Below, in pieces: positions 52,800 through 62,900 of a DNA stretch of 64,000 nucleotides. The notes under the pieces were generated by a model. That model saw only the letters and a list, made by a program, of their open reading frames with translations. It had not been told where the DNA came from and ran no database searches. This stretch comes from Phymatolithon calcareum (taxonomy: Eukaryota; Rhodophyta; Florideophyceae; Hapalidiales). The DNA is taken from assembly GCA_977006965.1 (NCBI GenBank), contig OZ345374.1, positions 248,001-312,000 of the forward strand, written 5' to 3'. Positions within the stretch are counted from its first letter, which is position 1; every line of letters begins with the position of its first letter. The position numbers and the translations under genes were made by a program.

Positions 52800-53159
52800 A
52801 TGCCCGCCCATGCATTTCCGCACCCGCCCGCGAATACCGCCCTTCCTCATCCTGTCGCCCCGTGTCCCGCAATGCTTGCCGGTGCAGCATCAAATGCCCC
52901 CAACGCGGTTAGCACCCTGGCGCTCGAGTGTTCCGCATTCGCCCCCCTCGCGGGCCCGCACTGGGTCGTGCGGGATGCCGTCGCGTCCGCGGCTGGAGGT
53001 CGAGTTTCCGCATCTCTCCCAGCCATTATGGCGTATCTCCGCGTGCGCCGCGCGCGTTTCATGAACCGTACGTCCATCCGCGCTCTTTCTCTCGCCGCCG
53101 TTTCAACCGCAATTCGCTCACCCACTCAAATTCATACTGCATTGCGCAGACGCCGGTGA
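52800..53159 (+). CDS. Hypothetical ORF, 119 aa (copy 2)
   Basis: Same frame as 27657-28016 with very few substitutions and no stop. Rich in Ala and Arg; function unknown. It may be a 5' exon of the downstream zinc-finger gene or non-coding. Confidence 0.3.
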   Translation: MPAHAFPHPPANTALPHPVAPCPAMLAGAASNAPNAVSTLALECSAFAPLAGPHWVVRDAVASAAGGRVSASLPAIMAYLRVRRARFMNRTSIRALSLAAVSTAIRSPTQIHTALRRRR

Positions 53160-53295
53160 AGCAGAGTGTTTCGTGGCCCGTCAGCGCTGGCGCGCTGAAG
53201 CGCGCCGCATCCTGTTTTCCTCGCCAATGCTTTTTGTTCGCCGTGTTGGCGTGTCTTTCGCAATATGCACTGTAGATTTTCTCGTGTACCGCGAC

Positions 53296-54657
53296 ATGCA
53301 TCTCGTACCGGGGTCTGTGACTGTACAGGAACGTGATCGTCTGCTTGCGATTGCCGGGCCTGTGGGTGACGTCCCGCCTGTTTGGCAGGCCCCACAACAC
53401 AGCGCTCCAGCCACCACCGCGGCGGAGTCTGATTGTAATCCGGCTTCACCACAACATTCTGCCCCGCGCCCGGTTTTTCCACCACCGAATGGCGTCAATG
53501 TTTCCAACCTCCCCATCATGCTGACCGCCATGCCGGCTCAGAACGGCATTCAGAACGGTGCTCAGAACGGCGCTCCACGCAGCGCGGTTGCGCCGGCACC
53601 GAATAACCCGGCGAAGAGAAGCCGCGTGCGAAAGAAGGCAACAAATACGGACGCACCCACAGGCGAGAGTGAAACTCGACAGGGAGCGAAGACTTTCAAT
53701 CGCCATGAGAACAAGCCCATCTCAATCCCGCTTCGTCTACGCCGTGCCGCCCCAACGGGTACAATCGAAAGCACGACTGCCAGTGTCATGCTCACACTGA
53801 ATGTTGCAACCCGTCCTTGTGCAACTTGCGCAAAGGCACACACCGGTGATTACGGTTGTGGCGATTACTGTAGCGAGAGCTGTAGCAAAACTGCGGGTGC
53901 GCACAAACGTTGGGGAAAGCGTAACATGCCAGTCTCCACAGATGCCACCGTGGCTAAGCGCCGGGCTAACAAGCGTGCGCGTGTCACACCGCCCCTTCCG
54001 CCAGCAGCATTTCCTGCGCAGCAGACCGACACAGCAGCGGCAGAGGTCCTCGAGCCTACGCAGGTATCCACAGCAGGACCGCAGCCGGGGACAAAGCCAG
54101 AACTTCTTCCAGCGGCTGCGCTAGTAGCGGCCGCGAAGACAGCAACATTTCCCGCTCTAGGGCCTGCGTCAGGGCTGGGCTCTACGTTGCAGACAGCACC
54201 AGTGGCAGAATATCAAGCGGCATCTTCGCTTGCGAATGCGCGGCAGCCAGGGTCTCCTTCCATAGCGGTCGAACCTGCAGTAACAGCAACACCGATATCG
54301 GGTTCTACTCCAGGAGCAAAAGTGAACCTCCCACCAGCGCCATCTACGACTCCTTTACGGGCACCGGTCGCAATTCCTGTACCTCCTGTGCCTTCTCCAG
54401 TGGTTGACATACATAGCACGCTGAGCCCGGACTGGGAACACGACGTACTTATAGAGCACGGACTTCAGGGCGAGCACATAGTGTACCTGGCGAAGGACGT
54501 GGGCGAGTGGCGCAGAGGAACTCTTGCAGCCTATTCTCCCATTCATGAGCGACATCTCGTTGTGCATGCAAACACATCTATTCCCGACGCATGGCTCTTT
54601 TTGCGATATCTTGAGCTTCGCTTTGTGGATGTCCTTCCTCTCCGTGCAAAAGCATGA
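53296..54657 (+). CDS. Zinc-finger/Tudor-like family protein, complete copy
   Basis: A 453-residue protein from ATG MHLVPGSVTVQERD; the frame is open upstream to 53173 but without a good start beyond the ATG at 53227. Residues about 1-160 are Pro/Ala/Asn-rich with a QNG repeat. Residues about 173-210 hold the zinc-finger-like core: CATCAKAHTGDYGCGDYC, then SESCSKTAGAHKRWGKR. A basic KRRANKRARV nuclear-localisation-like stretch follows, then a long Pro/Thr/Ala-rich linker. Near the C-terminus is a short module starting DVLIEHGLQGEHIVYLAKDV, then GEWRRGTLAAYSPIHERHLV, with a Tudor-like spacing. The same two modules occur in the small protein at 58001-58460. I infer a nuclear, possibly chromatin-associated protein. 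Confidence 0.7.
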   Translation: MHLVPGSVTVQERDRLLAIAGPVGDVPPVWQAPQHSAPATTAAESDCNPASPQHSAPRPVFPPPNGVNVSNLPIMLTAMPAQNGIQNGAQNGAPRSAVAPAPNNPAKRSRVRKKATNTDAPTGESETRQGAKTFNRHENKPISIPLRLRRAAPTGTIESTTASVMLTLNVATRPCATCAKAHTGDYGCGDYCSESCSKTAGAHKRWGKRNMPVSTDATVAKRRANKRARVTPPLPPAAFPAQQTDTAAAEVLEPTQVSTAGPQPGTKPELLPAAALVAAAKTATFPALGPASGLGSTLQTAPVAEYQAASSLANARQPGSPSIAVEPAVTATPISGSTPGAKVNLPPAPSTTPLRAPVAIPVPPVPSPVVDIHSTLSPDWEHDVLIEHGLQGEHIVYLAKDVGEWRRGTLAAYSPIHERHLVVHANTSIPDAWLFLRYLELRFVDVLPLRAKA

Positions 54658-54964
54658 CGGATCGAATATGAGATCATGCTTACTTTTGCCTCTAACATCG
54701 TGCCTTTTTTCGGACCAGATTTGCTCTTCGTCACATTTTTCTGCTTACTCGTGTGAGCCAATTTACGACAAACTTGCGCAGGGCGCCCAGAGCGTGTGAG
54801 GGACGTAAAATAAAGATGAGAACTTTTAACGATACCGGCAACCTTCCATCGCTGTCTCACAACGCCGAAGCAGTAATGTGGAGAAATGAGCTGTCAGTAT
54901 CGAAAAAGAGCGCCTCCGAGACCCTTTTCATTGCGGACATGCACCGTTAATATATCCCACATGG
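54658..54964. other. Intergenic, no gene recognised
   Basis: 3' flank of the zinc-finger gene; converges with the GNA1 fragment. Confidence 0.4.
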
Positions 54965-55028
54965 TTATGCGAGAGTCGAGAACGGCCTTGCAACACCCAC
55001 GCTCCCGTGCGATTTTAACTGCTATCAA
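54965..55028 (-). pseudogene. Short degenerate duplicate of the GNA1 3' region
   Basis: The minus strand reads VKIARERGCCKAVLDSRIT, closely like SEVARQRGCYKVILDCSET in the neighbouring GNA1 gene. It is a roughly 60-bp fragment immediately downstream of GNA1, probably a small tandem duplication. Confidence 0.55.
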
Positions 55029-55038
55029 GACAGAGTTA

Positions 55039-55509
55039 TCATTGCTTGAAGTATCGTGCCATTTGCACTTCCTTACGCTGGAACCCGCACCGTTCATAAA
55101 ATTTGACATTGGTCTCTGAGCAGTCGAGGATGACCTTGTAGCATCCGCGCTGACGTGCAACTTCAGAAACATGTTCAACTAGCTTCTTCCCGAGCCCGAG
55201 TCCTCGAGCAGTCTCGCTGACAACAACGTCCTCGATATGACCGCATAGAGCGCCGCCACGGATCAGCTTGCGCTCCAGCACGAGTGAGGCCGTTCCCATT
55301 ACGTCCTCATCCGAGTTCACTGCAACCACAATCTCGCGTTGCGGGTCCGCTTCCAGCTCGGCAACTAGCGCCTCGAGTCGCTCCTGGGAAAGCTTCGGCG
55401 CTTCGGTGAGCTGCGAGTATACGGTCCATAATCCTTTCGCGCCATCATCCGCACGAATAGAGCGGATTGTCACATCGGATAAGTTCGCCTTGGGTGCTCG
55501 ATCAGTCAT
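55039..55509 (-). CDS. GNA1: Glucosamine-6-phosphate N-acetyltransferase (GNA1, GNAT family)
   Basis: Catalyses acetyl-CoA-dependent acetylation of glucosamine 6-phosphate to GlcNAc-6-phosphate in UDP-GlcNAc synthesis, in the cytosol. Visible GNA1 signatures: GHIEDVVVSETARGLGLGKK (motif A with the acetyl-CoA-binding R-x-x-G-x-G/L), GCYKVILDCSETNVKFYERC (motif B) and the FQRKEVQMARYF C-terminus. From the ATG at 55509 the protein is 156 aa, near the yeast length (about 160). The frame is open to ATGs at 55611 and 55722; the longer forms would add a Ser/Arg-rich or hydrophobic N-terminus, so a membrane-anchored or targeted form is possible. Divergent from the PDI-like gene, with about 200-400 bp shared upstream. 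Confidence 0.9.
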   Translation of the reverse strand: MTDRAPKANLSDVTIRSIRADDGAKGLWTVYSQLTEAPKLSQERLEALVAELEADPQREIVVAVNSDEDVMGTASLVLERKLIRGGALCGHIEDVVVSETARGLGLGKKLVEHVSEVARQRGCYKVILDCSETNVKFYERCGFQRKEVQMARYFKQ

Positions 55510-55722
55510 GATGGAAGAATCGATTTCGATGCTCGTCCCTCTTCCACGACTGCGCTGGAGGGCAAGGGTTTGGATATCAAGGGAGGGCCTCACGCTGGAC
55601 TTTGATTGCATGCTGTAATGCAGACGCCGTGTGATGCGTGGGTGTATGACGTGTACATCGTTGTACACGGCCCAATAGAGGAGAGCAACTACCACGTGGA
55701 TTGATAATTGCTTTTCCTTCAT

Positions 55723-55924
55723 TCCATATTCATTCTAGAATATATTTTCTCCGTTCACCCCGAACTTTCTATTTTGTCTTATCTTTCCTCTCCTTGCTTC
55801 TGCTCTCGAGACCCACCTCCATGCTCGCCAAACGGTTTCTTAAACCAGTGGACATCGTCTCGGCAATAGTTTGCGAATTCCCTGACCATCAGCATCAAGA
55901 AATATCAGCGTGGAATCTGGTAGC
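55723..55924. promoter_or_regulatory. Shared upstream region of GNA1 and PDI-like gene
   Basis: The two genes are transcribed divergently, leaving only about 200-415 bp between starts. A T-rich stretch (tagaatatattttctccg) lies near 55735. Probably a bidirectional promoter. Confidence 0.4.
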
Positions 55925-57616
55925 ATGCCGCGTTTGCGCGGCGTACTTTGCGCCCTGCTCCTATTGCATGGATTGAATCTCGCACTCTGCGAGACTGCCT
56001 TTGTGCACGATGTGCGCGGCTCCCTTGCCTTCGAAGCGGAGCTGAAAAAGTATCCTCTGATCTTCGCCAAATTTTTCCACCCAAGGTGTCCCCATTGTCA
56101 GGCAATGAAGCAGTCATACGATGATCTTGCCGCTCTTTTCAATTCCCAAAACTCTTCTCTCCGCTTCATTGAAATCGACGCCTCGCAGCAGATCAACACT
56201 CCAGTCATCGAGACGTACGTCCGCGGCTATCCCAGCCTCAAACTTTTCATACGCGGAAAGGTAGTCGCTGAATACGGCGGCTCACGCGAAACAGGCTTTA
56301 TGGCCGAATTTCTCAAACGCCAATTGACCTTAGAGATTGCTCCCCTTGTATCCCGCATCCGAAATCAGCGCGACCTCGACAAGTTCCTTGAAACTCACGC
56401 CAACCGCTCCATGATCCTGGCTGGCGGGGACATGATACGCGATCCAGCTCTCGACGCAGAGTTTCGCGCCGCCGCTGCTCTTCTCCGTGCTGAATCCGTT
56501 CCCTCTGTCGCCTTCGCTACCGTGGACCACTCCAGTTTGCTCGTTCCCAGCGAAGCATATAAGCGCTACCGGCGGTTCGCCGCCTTCGGGAGCATGCCCT
56601 ATGCCGTTGCAGCACGCGGCCGAGAAAAGCTCAAAGCGGAGGCACAGTGGTGGTTCCCAGGTGTTATGGGTGGGGATTCACTTCAGACTTTCATGCACGT
56701 CGCTACCCTTCCGCTCGATGGGACCGCTGTGCTCACGCGTGCAAATGCCCTTGCCGTGAGCGCGAGTACGCGCCCCATACTTTATGCGTTCGGCAGTCGC
56801 TCAACCCCGAACCGAAAACTGCGCCACGAATTGCGAGATCTGGCGGTGTTCGGTGCGGAGGATCTTGTTGTCGTTTACGCTCACGATCTTGACTTCTTGG
56901 AACTTCGCGAGCATCTCGGGCTGAAGGCAATTAATGATGAGGAGAAGAAAATGCCGAGGCAGACGGAATTCGTGTTGTATCGTGCCGGCAATAGAGGTGC
57001 GACGCGACTGGTTTTCTCTGAGAAGCAGTTTTCGAACAAGAAGGAATGGTTGGAACAATTTTTCGAAACGCATGGAAAAGCTCCAGAGCGGTTCGGCAAG
57101 CCGTATGCTGTGAATAGCTTGACAAAGAAAAACTGGGACGCACTCCTGGACCATGACGGGCGTGCTGTGCTTCTCAGCTTTTGCCAGCCGAACTTCGGCA
57201 CTTGCGATCGATTCGAGACAACTCTTGAAGAAGTAGCCTTGTCGCTTGGGCAAAGTGCATTCAAGATTACTGTAGCGTCGTACGACACTAGGCAAGGGTC
57301 GATTCCAAAATCAGCGACATTTGAAAAGTGGGAAACGTTGCCGTATGTCGCCGTCATCCTACCCGGCGAGAAGCCAAAGCAAATTGAACCGGTGTTTCGT
57401 GCGACAGTGATTGAGAAACAGGCGCTAGAAATTGTCAATTCCAAGTCTAAGCCTGCCATGCCTGTGGTTGAAGACCCTCGCTTCGTTGTGAGCTTATCAC
57501 ATATCGGCGTTCTGTTGATCGCAGTCGGAATTGTGATTTCAATACAGAGCTGGTGTTTCCATTCAAGATATGCAACTCTTACGAGGATACGAATGGCCAG
57601 TGCAAAGTCCGTGTAG
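55925..57616 (+). CDS. PDI-like membrane-anchored thioredoxin-fold protein
   Basis: A 563-residue protein. The ATG at 55925 gives a signal peptide (MPRLRGVLCALLLLHGLNLA). The first thioredoxin domain has FAKFFHPRCPHCQAMK at about residue 45, an active-site CPHC, and the YVRGYPSLKLF cis-Pro segment. The middle part has weak thioredoxin-like folds without CxxC. A later one has a widely spaced Cys pair (SFCQPNFGTCDRFE). Residues about 520-545 form a transmembrane helix (GVLLIAVGIVISIQSWCF) with a short basic tail, so the redox domains face the ER lumen or outside. It probably assists disulphide formation in secreted proteins. No KDEL-type signal, in keeping with the membrane anchor. Confidence 0.85.
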   Translation: MPRLRGVLCALLLLHGLNLALCETAFVHDVRGSLAFEAELKKYPLIFAKFFHPRCPHCQAMKQSYDDLAALFNSQNSSLRFIEIDASQQINTPVIETYVRGYPSLKLFIRGKVVAEYGGSRETGFMAEFLKRQLTLEIAPLVSRIRNQRDLDKFLETHANRSMILAGGDMIRDPALDAEFRAAAALLRAESVPSVAFATVDHSSLLVPSEAYKRYRRFAAFGSMPYAVAARGREKLKAEAQWWFPGVMGGDSLQTFMHVATLPLDGTAVLTRANALAVSASTRPILYAFGSRSTPNRKLRHELRDLAVFGAEDLVVVYAHDLDFLELREHLGLKAINDEEKKMPRQTEFVLYRAGNRGATRLVFSEKQFSNKKEWLEQFFETHGKAPERFGKPYAVNSLTKKNWDALLDHDGRAVLLSFCQPNFGTCDRFETTLEEVALSLGQSAFKITVASYDTRQGSIPKSATFEKWETLPYVAVILPGEKPKQIEPVFRATVIEKQALEIVNSKSKPAMPVVEDPRFVVSLSHIGVLLIAVGIVISIQSWCFHSRYATLTRIRMASAKSV

Positions 57617-58000
57617 GCTTCCGGCTTTCTTGTTTGTAAAAGCTATCATCGTTCCAGAACAAACTCCACCTCGCATTGTTGAGTTTTATGCACAAGCTTT
57701 CGTGAGGAAGAAATTTTGCGCCAGCACGCATCATTCCTGCCAACCATCTTCACTTATCGTTTTCGGAGGATCATCCACAACCACACACACAAAGGAGAAA
57801 AGATGTGCAATCGCAGGAACAAAGCCCGTCCTGGGTTTTTGGAGTGTCATCCACGAGCTCTTGTATGGAGGAGAAATGCATAACCATCATGCACTATCGC
57901 CATCAGCAAACTTCACCTTCCATTTGCGGAGCTCCATCCACAAGCACTTACCTTTCTCGTCAACAACACTACGAAAAAAAGTAAAAATCCAAAAGTCAGA
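57617..58000. other. Intergenic between convergent genes
   Basis: 3' ends of the PDI-like gene and of the zinc-finger gene meet here; no further gene seen. Confidence 0.4.
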
Positions 58001-58460
58001 TTATTTCGCCACACGTCTGCCGCATCCCTGAGTCACTTCGGGTACGCACCAGTGTGTATCAGTAGCCGGGTTGTACTCCTTGATCCATCCACGGATGACG
58101 CCTTGCTTGAAGCTAACGATAACTTGTTCACCACAAAGGCCATGTTCCACTTCGGCATCCGGTGCTACGCGTTCTATCAAGGGCTTCACCACGGGACGCT
58201 TAGCATTTCCGCTACCTCGGGCTCGCTTGTGACCTGACCAACGTGCCATTGCACCGACACGCTTACTGCATGCAATAGAGCAGAACTTGCCACCGCCCAC
58301 ACTGCGAAAGGATATGCTACGAATGTTAATATACTGATGCAGGTATAGAAGAAAATTCGTGTAGCACGGACATGGAAAGCGCATCTCATCGTACTTACCT
58401 ACCATTGTGAGGAGTGTTACATGTGAGGCAGAGCAACTTTTGCCGCGGTGCTGCATTCAT
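58001..58460 (-). CDS. Small zinc-finger/Tudor-like protein, spliced, 120 aa
   Basis: Exon 1 is 58460-58399, from ATG AAT GCA after an in-frame TGA. The intron 58302-58398 (97 bp) has a GTAAGT donor and a TTTCGCAG acceptor. Exon 2 is 58301-58001. The splice completes a zinc-finger-like motif: LCLTCNTPHNG, then SVGGGKFC and SIACSKRVGAMARW, giving C-x2-C-x3-H-xn-C-S-x2-C. A basic KRARGSGNAKRP stretch follows, then a module of about 50 residues (AEVEHGLCGEQVIVSF, then RGWIKEYNPATDTHW) with Tudor-like spacing. Both modules match the 453-residue protein at 53296-54657, which has a long linker between them. Function unknown; the minimal form defines the family core. Confidence 0.75.
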
Positions 58461-59935
58461 TGCGCTTCATAGGAATCTTGGGCCCCTGGAGATATGAAGG
58501 GGTGGGGATGGGAAGCTCGGATGTGGGTCCAGCCCGGTTCGCATTAACAGTTGAGAAAGTGAATGGATTTCCGCTTTGGATGAGGAGGTGAACAGAAGAC
58601 GCCAATATGGATGTGCTTTTAAGTGCATGCGCTTCGGTTATATTCAATCCTAAGGCCCGCTTTCGACACGAAGGATGTTCCGTTTGGATATGATACTTGT
58701 GCGGATCGCTTTCGATTCGAATGAAAATCAACATATGTTCCGTGAAAGAAATTACCCCAGTTTCCTCCAAATTGATGCATCTGATTACTGTAAGCATCCT
58801 ATGGCATCGTGTCTCCTGGGTTGTCGCTGAGAGATACTGCCTCGGAGAGAAATACTGCTAAGGTAAGATGAACGAACCGCTCGCAGACAATGCCGATGTC
58901 CACAAAAAACAGTAGATAGAACAGAAGGAGTTTTTCTCTTCTCCCAATCACTGCTCTATACCCGCAGAAGACATGGAAGGAGATTGGGTCTTTTCAGGAG
59001 TAGAAATCTTAAGAGAATACGTACATTTTTGGGCTGCTTAGCCCAGAAAGGTGTGGAGTACGCCAGGGAAACTGAATTGAGCACGATGTTGTTGGGTGTA
59101 TTTTTCCGTGACTATCGTCCTGAAATTGCAAGATTGCAGTAGCTGAGAAAGCGAGGTGACTGTCCGGTCGCCTGTCTCGACCGGAAATGTCAGGTGTGCC
59201 GCTTGCTGGACATTTGTTTGCAAGCTTCCAGTATTCTGGTTGGACTCCTTGAAGCACGTGAAAGACTACTAAACGAGCCACCATTTTTGAACTTTGATTG
59301 CTCCTGTGCCAACTTATGGTGCTGAATTCCCACAGCAGCTACACGAGAAGCTCAGTAATTGTCCTGTGATTTGTCTCAGCTCCTTGTTTTTGCGAGATGG
59401 GAGACTTGAACAATCACAGACTTGTCTCGAAATCTATCTTTTTTCTTAGGTCGAAAGGAAAATATTGCTCTTTTTCTTTTTTGCATCAAACGCGCATCCG
59501 TGACAGCTCTCATGTTCGTTTCTCAAGAGAACAGGTTTAGCCAGAATCTTCGGTTTTGTTCACTGGCAATGCTCCAAGGAGCTCATGTAAGGCAATATCA
59601 CCTTTTCCCTCCTGAGAGCTCAATCTTGCATCATCGACCGTACCGCATTCGCCGTTGAAGAACAGTTCTTCAACGGTTCAATTCTGTAGCCAGTTGTGCT
59701 GCGTGGGCAAGTACTAAATCTTTGCACGCATATGATAAGTTCATCCCGCTGCATCCATTAGGCCAGCTGTCCGCTTGGGCAATAGTGTCATACTATGACA
59801 ATATGTTGCATTGGATGCGTCGCTGGATTTTCCACGCGAGTTGCGTTGTCAGGAATACCCAAAGACCAGCGCTCTTTTTTAATACTGTACCTACCGTATC
59901 GCTTGGTATCCACCAAATAGGCTCCAAACCGGAGC
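58461..59935. other. Intergenic, no gene recognised
   Basis: Only short unsupported frames. A perfect 25-bp palindrome is listed at 59652. Includes the upstream region of the NF-X1 gene. Confidence 0.4.
59652..59676. repeat. Perfect palindrome, 12-bp arms
   Basis: ccgttgaagaac, single a, then the exact complement. Confidence 0.85.
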
Positions 59936-62900
59936 ATGGAGCCGCATGGCCACACCCAAGGAGGACCAGCTATTGTCGCTCCTGTGCCTATCCCCATCGC
60001 CGGCTCGTTGGAGAACAGTAGAGGAAGGGGTCGAGGTCGCGGCAGAAGCCGTGGGCGACGCCGCGGCACGGGTGCAGGCCGAGGGCAGCCAACTAGTGCA
60101 CAAGCATCACTCCCCTCACCGGCGGAGGGCGATTCAAGGAATGCATTTCAGCGTCGACGTACACGTCGCAGACAACCTGTAAATAATGCATCGCTGCCAC
60201 ACCAGCCCATTAGCAACGAAAATTCCAGCACTCGAAGCCCTTCTGTTCCACCCCAAGGCGGGAGTAATCCACGCCCATCGCTCGCATCCGAGTCAACTTC
60301 TGATTCAGGGACGGCAGGTCAGTCTCGGCGAGGCCGTCGCAGGCAATCGGCAAATCATGCACCTCAGGGACATCAACCCAGCAACGAGGAATCGAGCACT
60401 TCAAGACCTGATGTACCATCACAAGACAGAGTCTCAGGTCGTGGGAGAAGGAGTAATGGCCGTAACAATCGTTCAGCTCGCAGAGCTGTACCCATTGTCA
60501 ATCCTGAACCTCCAGCAATGGATTCGGAGGCGGGAATTGCTGAAATATGTCTCCAAAGAGAAACGCATGACGACTTGAAATCAGGACATTCGCCTTCCGC
60601 AACATTTGAGCTCGGAGAAGCAAAAGCGGGTTCTTCATCTTTCGCAACGTCCGACGTCACAGAACTCGCTTCAAGCCTAGCTACTATGATGAATCGCGGA
60701 CAAATGGAATGTGTCGTTTGCCTCGATCGTATTCGGCGAGATAGAGCAATCTGGACTTGCACCACTTGTTTCACAATTGTGCATCTGGGTTGTGCAAGAA
60801 AATGGGCCAAGCAAACTACAAGCACTCAGGAAGGTTCACATTCGAGGAATGTTGAATTCCCCTGCCCATCGTGTCGCTCCCCGACTGGAAATACCAGCAA
60901 GCTTTTCTACGTGTGCTACTGCGGCGCACGTCGAAATCCTCAGCTGGTGCCCGGGTTGATTCCTGGGTCTTGCGGTGATCCCTGCTTAAAAAATCGCGGT
61001 CAAGAAGGCTCAAATTGCAAGCACCGCTGCGCCGAAATTTGCCACCCTGGTCCTTGTCCACCATGTATTGCCATGGGCACGGCAGTCAAGTGTCATTGTG
61101 GAAAGAAGGAAGTGGAGATGAAGTGCGGTGACCCAATTCCAGTGGATGGTGTTGCCTGCGATGCTCGCTGTGGGCGGAAATTAACAGATTGCGAGCATGA
61201 ATGTGAAAGGACCTGCCATGCCGGCCCTTGTGGTGAATGCGTCGTTCCTGTGGATGTCTCGTGCGGCTGTGGTGCAGCAACGACAGCGCTTCCATGCTCT
61301 ATTGCCATGCTTGGCTATGTGTGCGGTGCAGTTTGCGGAAAGGATTTGGAATGCGGGAACCATGTATGTGAACGCCTTTGTCATGAAGGGGACTGTGAGC
61401 CGTGCCCGAAAAGCCCTTCACGGGTGCTGCATTGTGCCTGTGAAAAGAGATTGCTTTCGGAAGACGAAAAGGTTCTGCGATTGAAATGCACAGATCCAGT
61501 TCCGTCTTGCGGAATGACATGTGAAAAGAAGTTGAGCTGTCTAGCGCAGCATAATTGTGAAAAAATATGCGGTCACTCCGGAGGTTGCACGAAATGTACT
61601 GTTCAGATTTCGGCAGAGTGCCGGTGCGGTTCATCGCTGAAGAATGTTATTTGTGGCTCGGAGGAGTCCGTCCTTCGGGCTGCGCTCGTATGCGATAAGC
61701 GCTGTAATGAGCGTTTGTCCTGTCGGAAACACAGATGCCGAGAAATATGTTGCCGCCTTCGTCGAAGGAAAGGATTTCGCTCGTCGGGTGCAGTGTCCAG
61801 TGCCTTTCTTTGGGCAGATGCGAAAGGAACGAATGACTCCGAGTCTCATCAATGTCAAGAGCAGTGCGGACAAATTCTCTCATGCAAGTTGCACCCTTGT
61901 GATTTGCCGTGCGGTCATCGGAGCGAATGCCCACCGTGCGGCCTTCTATTGCGAGACCCAGTTTCGTGCGCATGTGGCGCAGAGTCCACGCCGGTTCCAG
62001 TCCGTTGCGGCACTCCAGCTCCATCGTGCCGCAAACCGTGTACAAGGCCAAGGGCATGTGGACATCGTTGTCCAGAACCTACTTGCCACGAGGGAGAGTG
62101 CCCTCGATGTGTCGAATTGGTGAAAATTGACTGTGTTGGTAAGCATGGGGTATTACGATACGTTGCTTGCCACATTGGAGCAACAGGCATTAAGTGCCAC
62201 CGTTCTTGTGGGAGATCTCTCAAGTGTAATGTGCACGGATGTCGGAAAAGTTGCCATTCCGTGGAAAACGAATCCTGTGAGGAGTCGTCGGCCGAAGGAT
62301 GCACCCAGCTTTGTGGCTTGCCTCGCAGCTGTGGTCACGGATGTGGGCAAAAGTGTCACCCGGGAAGATTATGTCCCAATATTCCATGTACTGCCCCAAT
62401 TATTGTTACATGCCCCTGTGGTACGCAGAAGCAGGAAGCACCCTGTCTTCGGGGCGGGCAAAACCTTCCACTGGGTTCAGGCGGGAGTATACGACTGACC
62501 TGCATTGAAGAGTGCAATTCGCAAAGACGATTGCGGGCTTTCGCGACGGCTGTCGGCAAAATGAGCACTACCGAAGAATTTACTCAGAGGCATGATCTCG
62601 CTTTATCTGATTTACCCGTCGAGAAGCCTATGAGTTATTCTGGATTTCTCCTACATTTCGCCGAAAATGAGACGGCTGCCCTGGAGTACTTTGAAAAAGA
62701 GATCGGAGCAATCGTTCTTGGAAAAGTGAGGAAGGCGACTTTCAAAGGCATACCCGGTCTGCACAGAATGGTGGTGCACAGTCTAGCAGAATTATACAAC
62801 CTTGATTCAGAATCGAGTGGCAGAGAACCTGACCGGCAAATCATTGTGCGCCATCGCGGTCCCGGAATGAAGCCAGCGTTTCCGAAGCCCCTTCTGTCGG

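Larger units (their letters stand above)
50859..54517 (+). repeat. Segmental duplication, copy 2
   Basis: Counterpart of 25938-29368. Carries a MITE (50925-51022) and extra sequence near 51130-51510 that copy 1 lacks. Beyond 54517 this copy continues into the intact 3' end of the zinc-finger gene. Confidence 0.85.
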
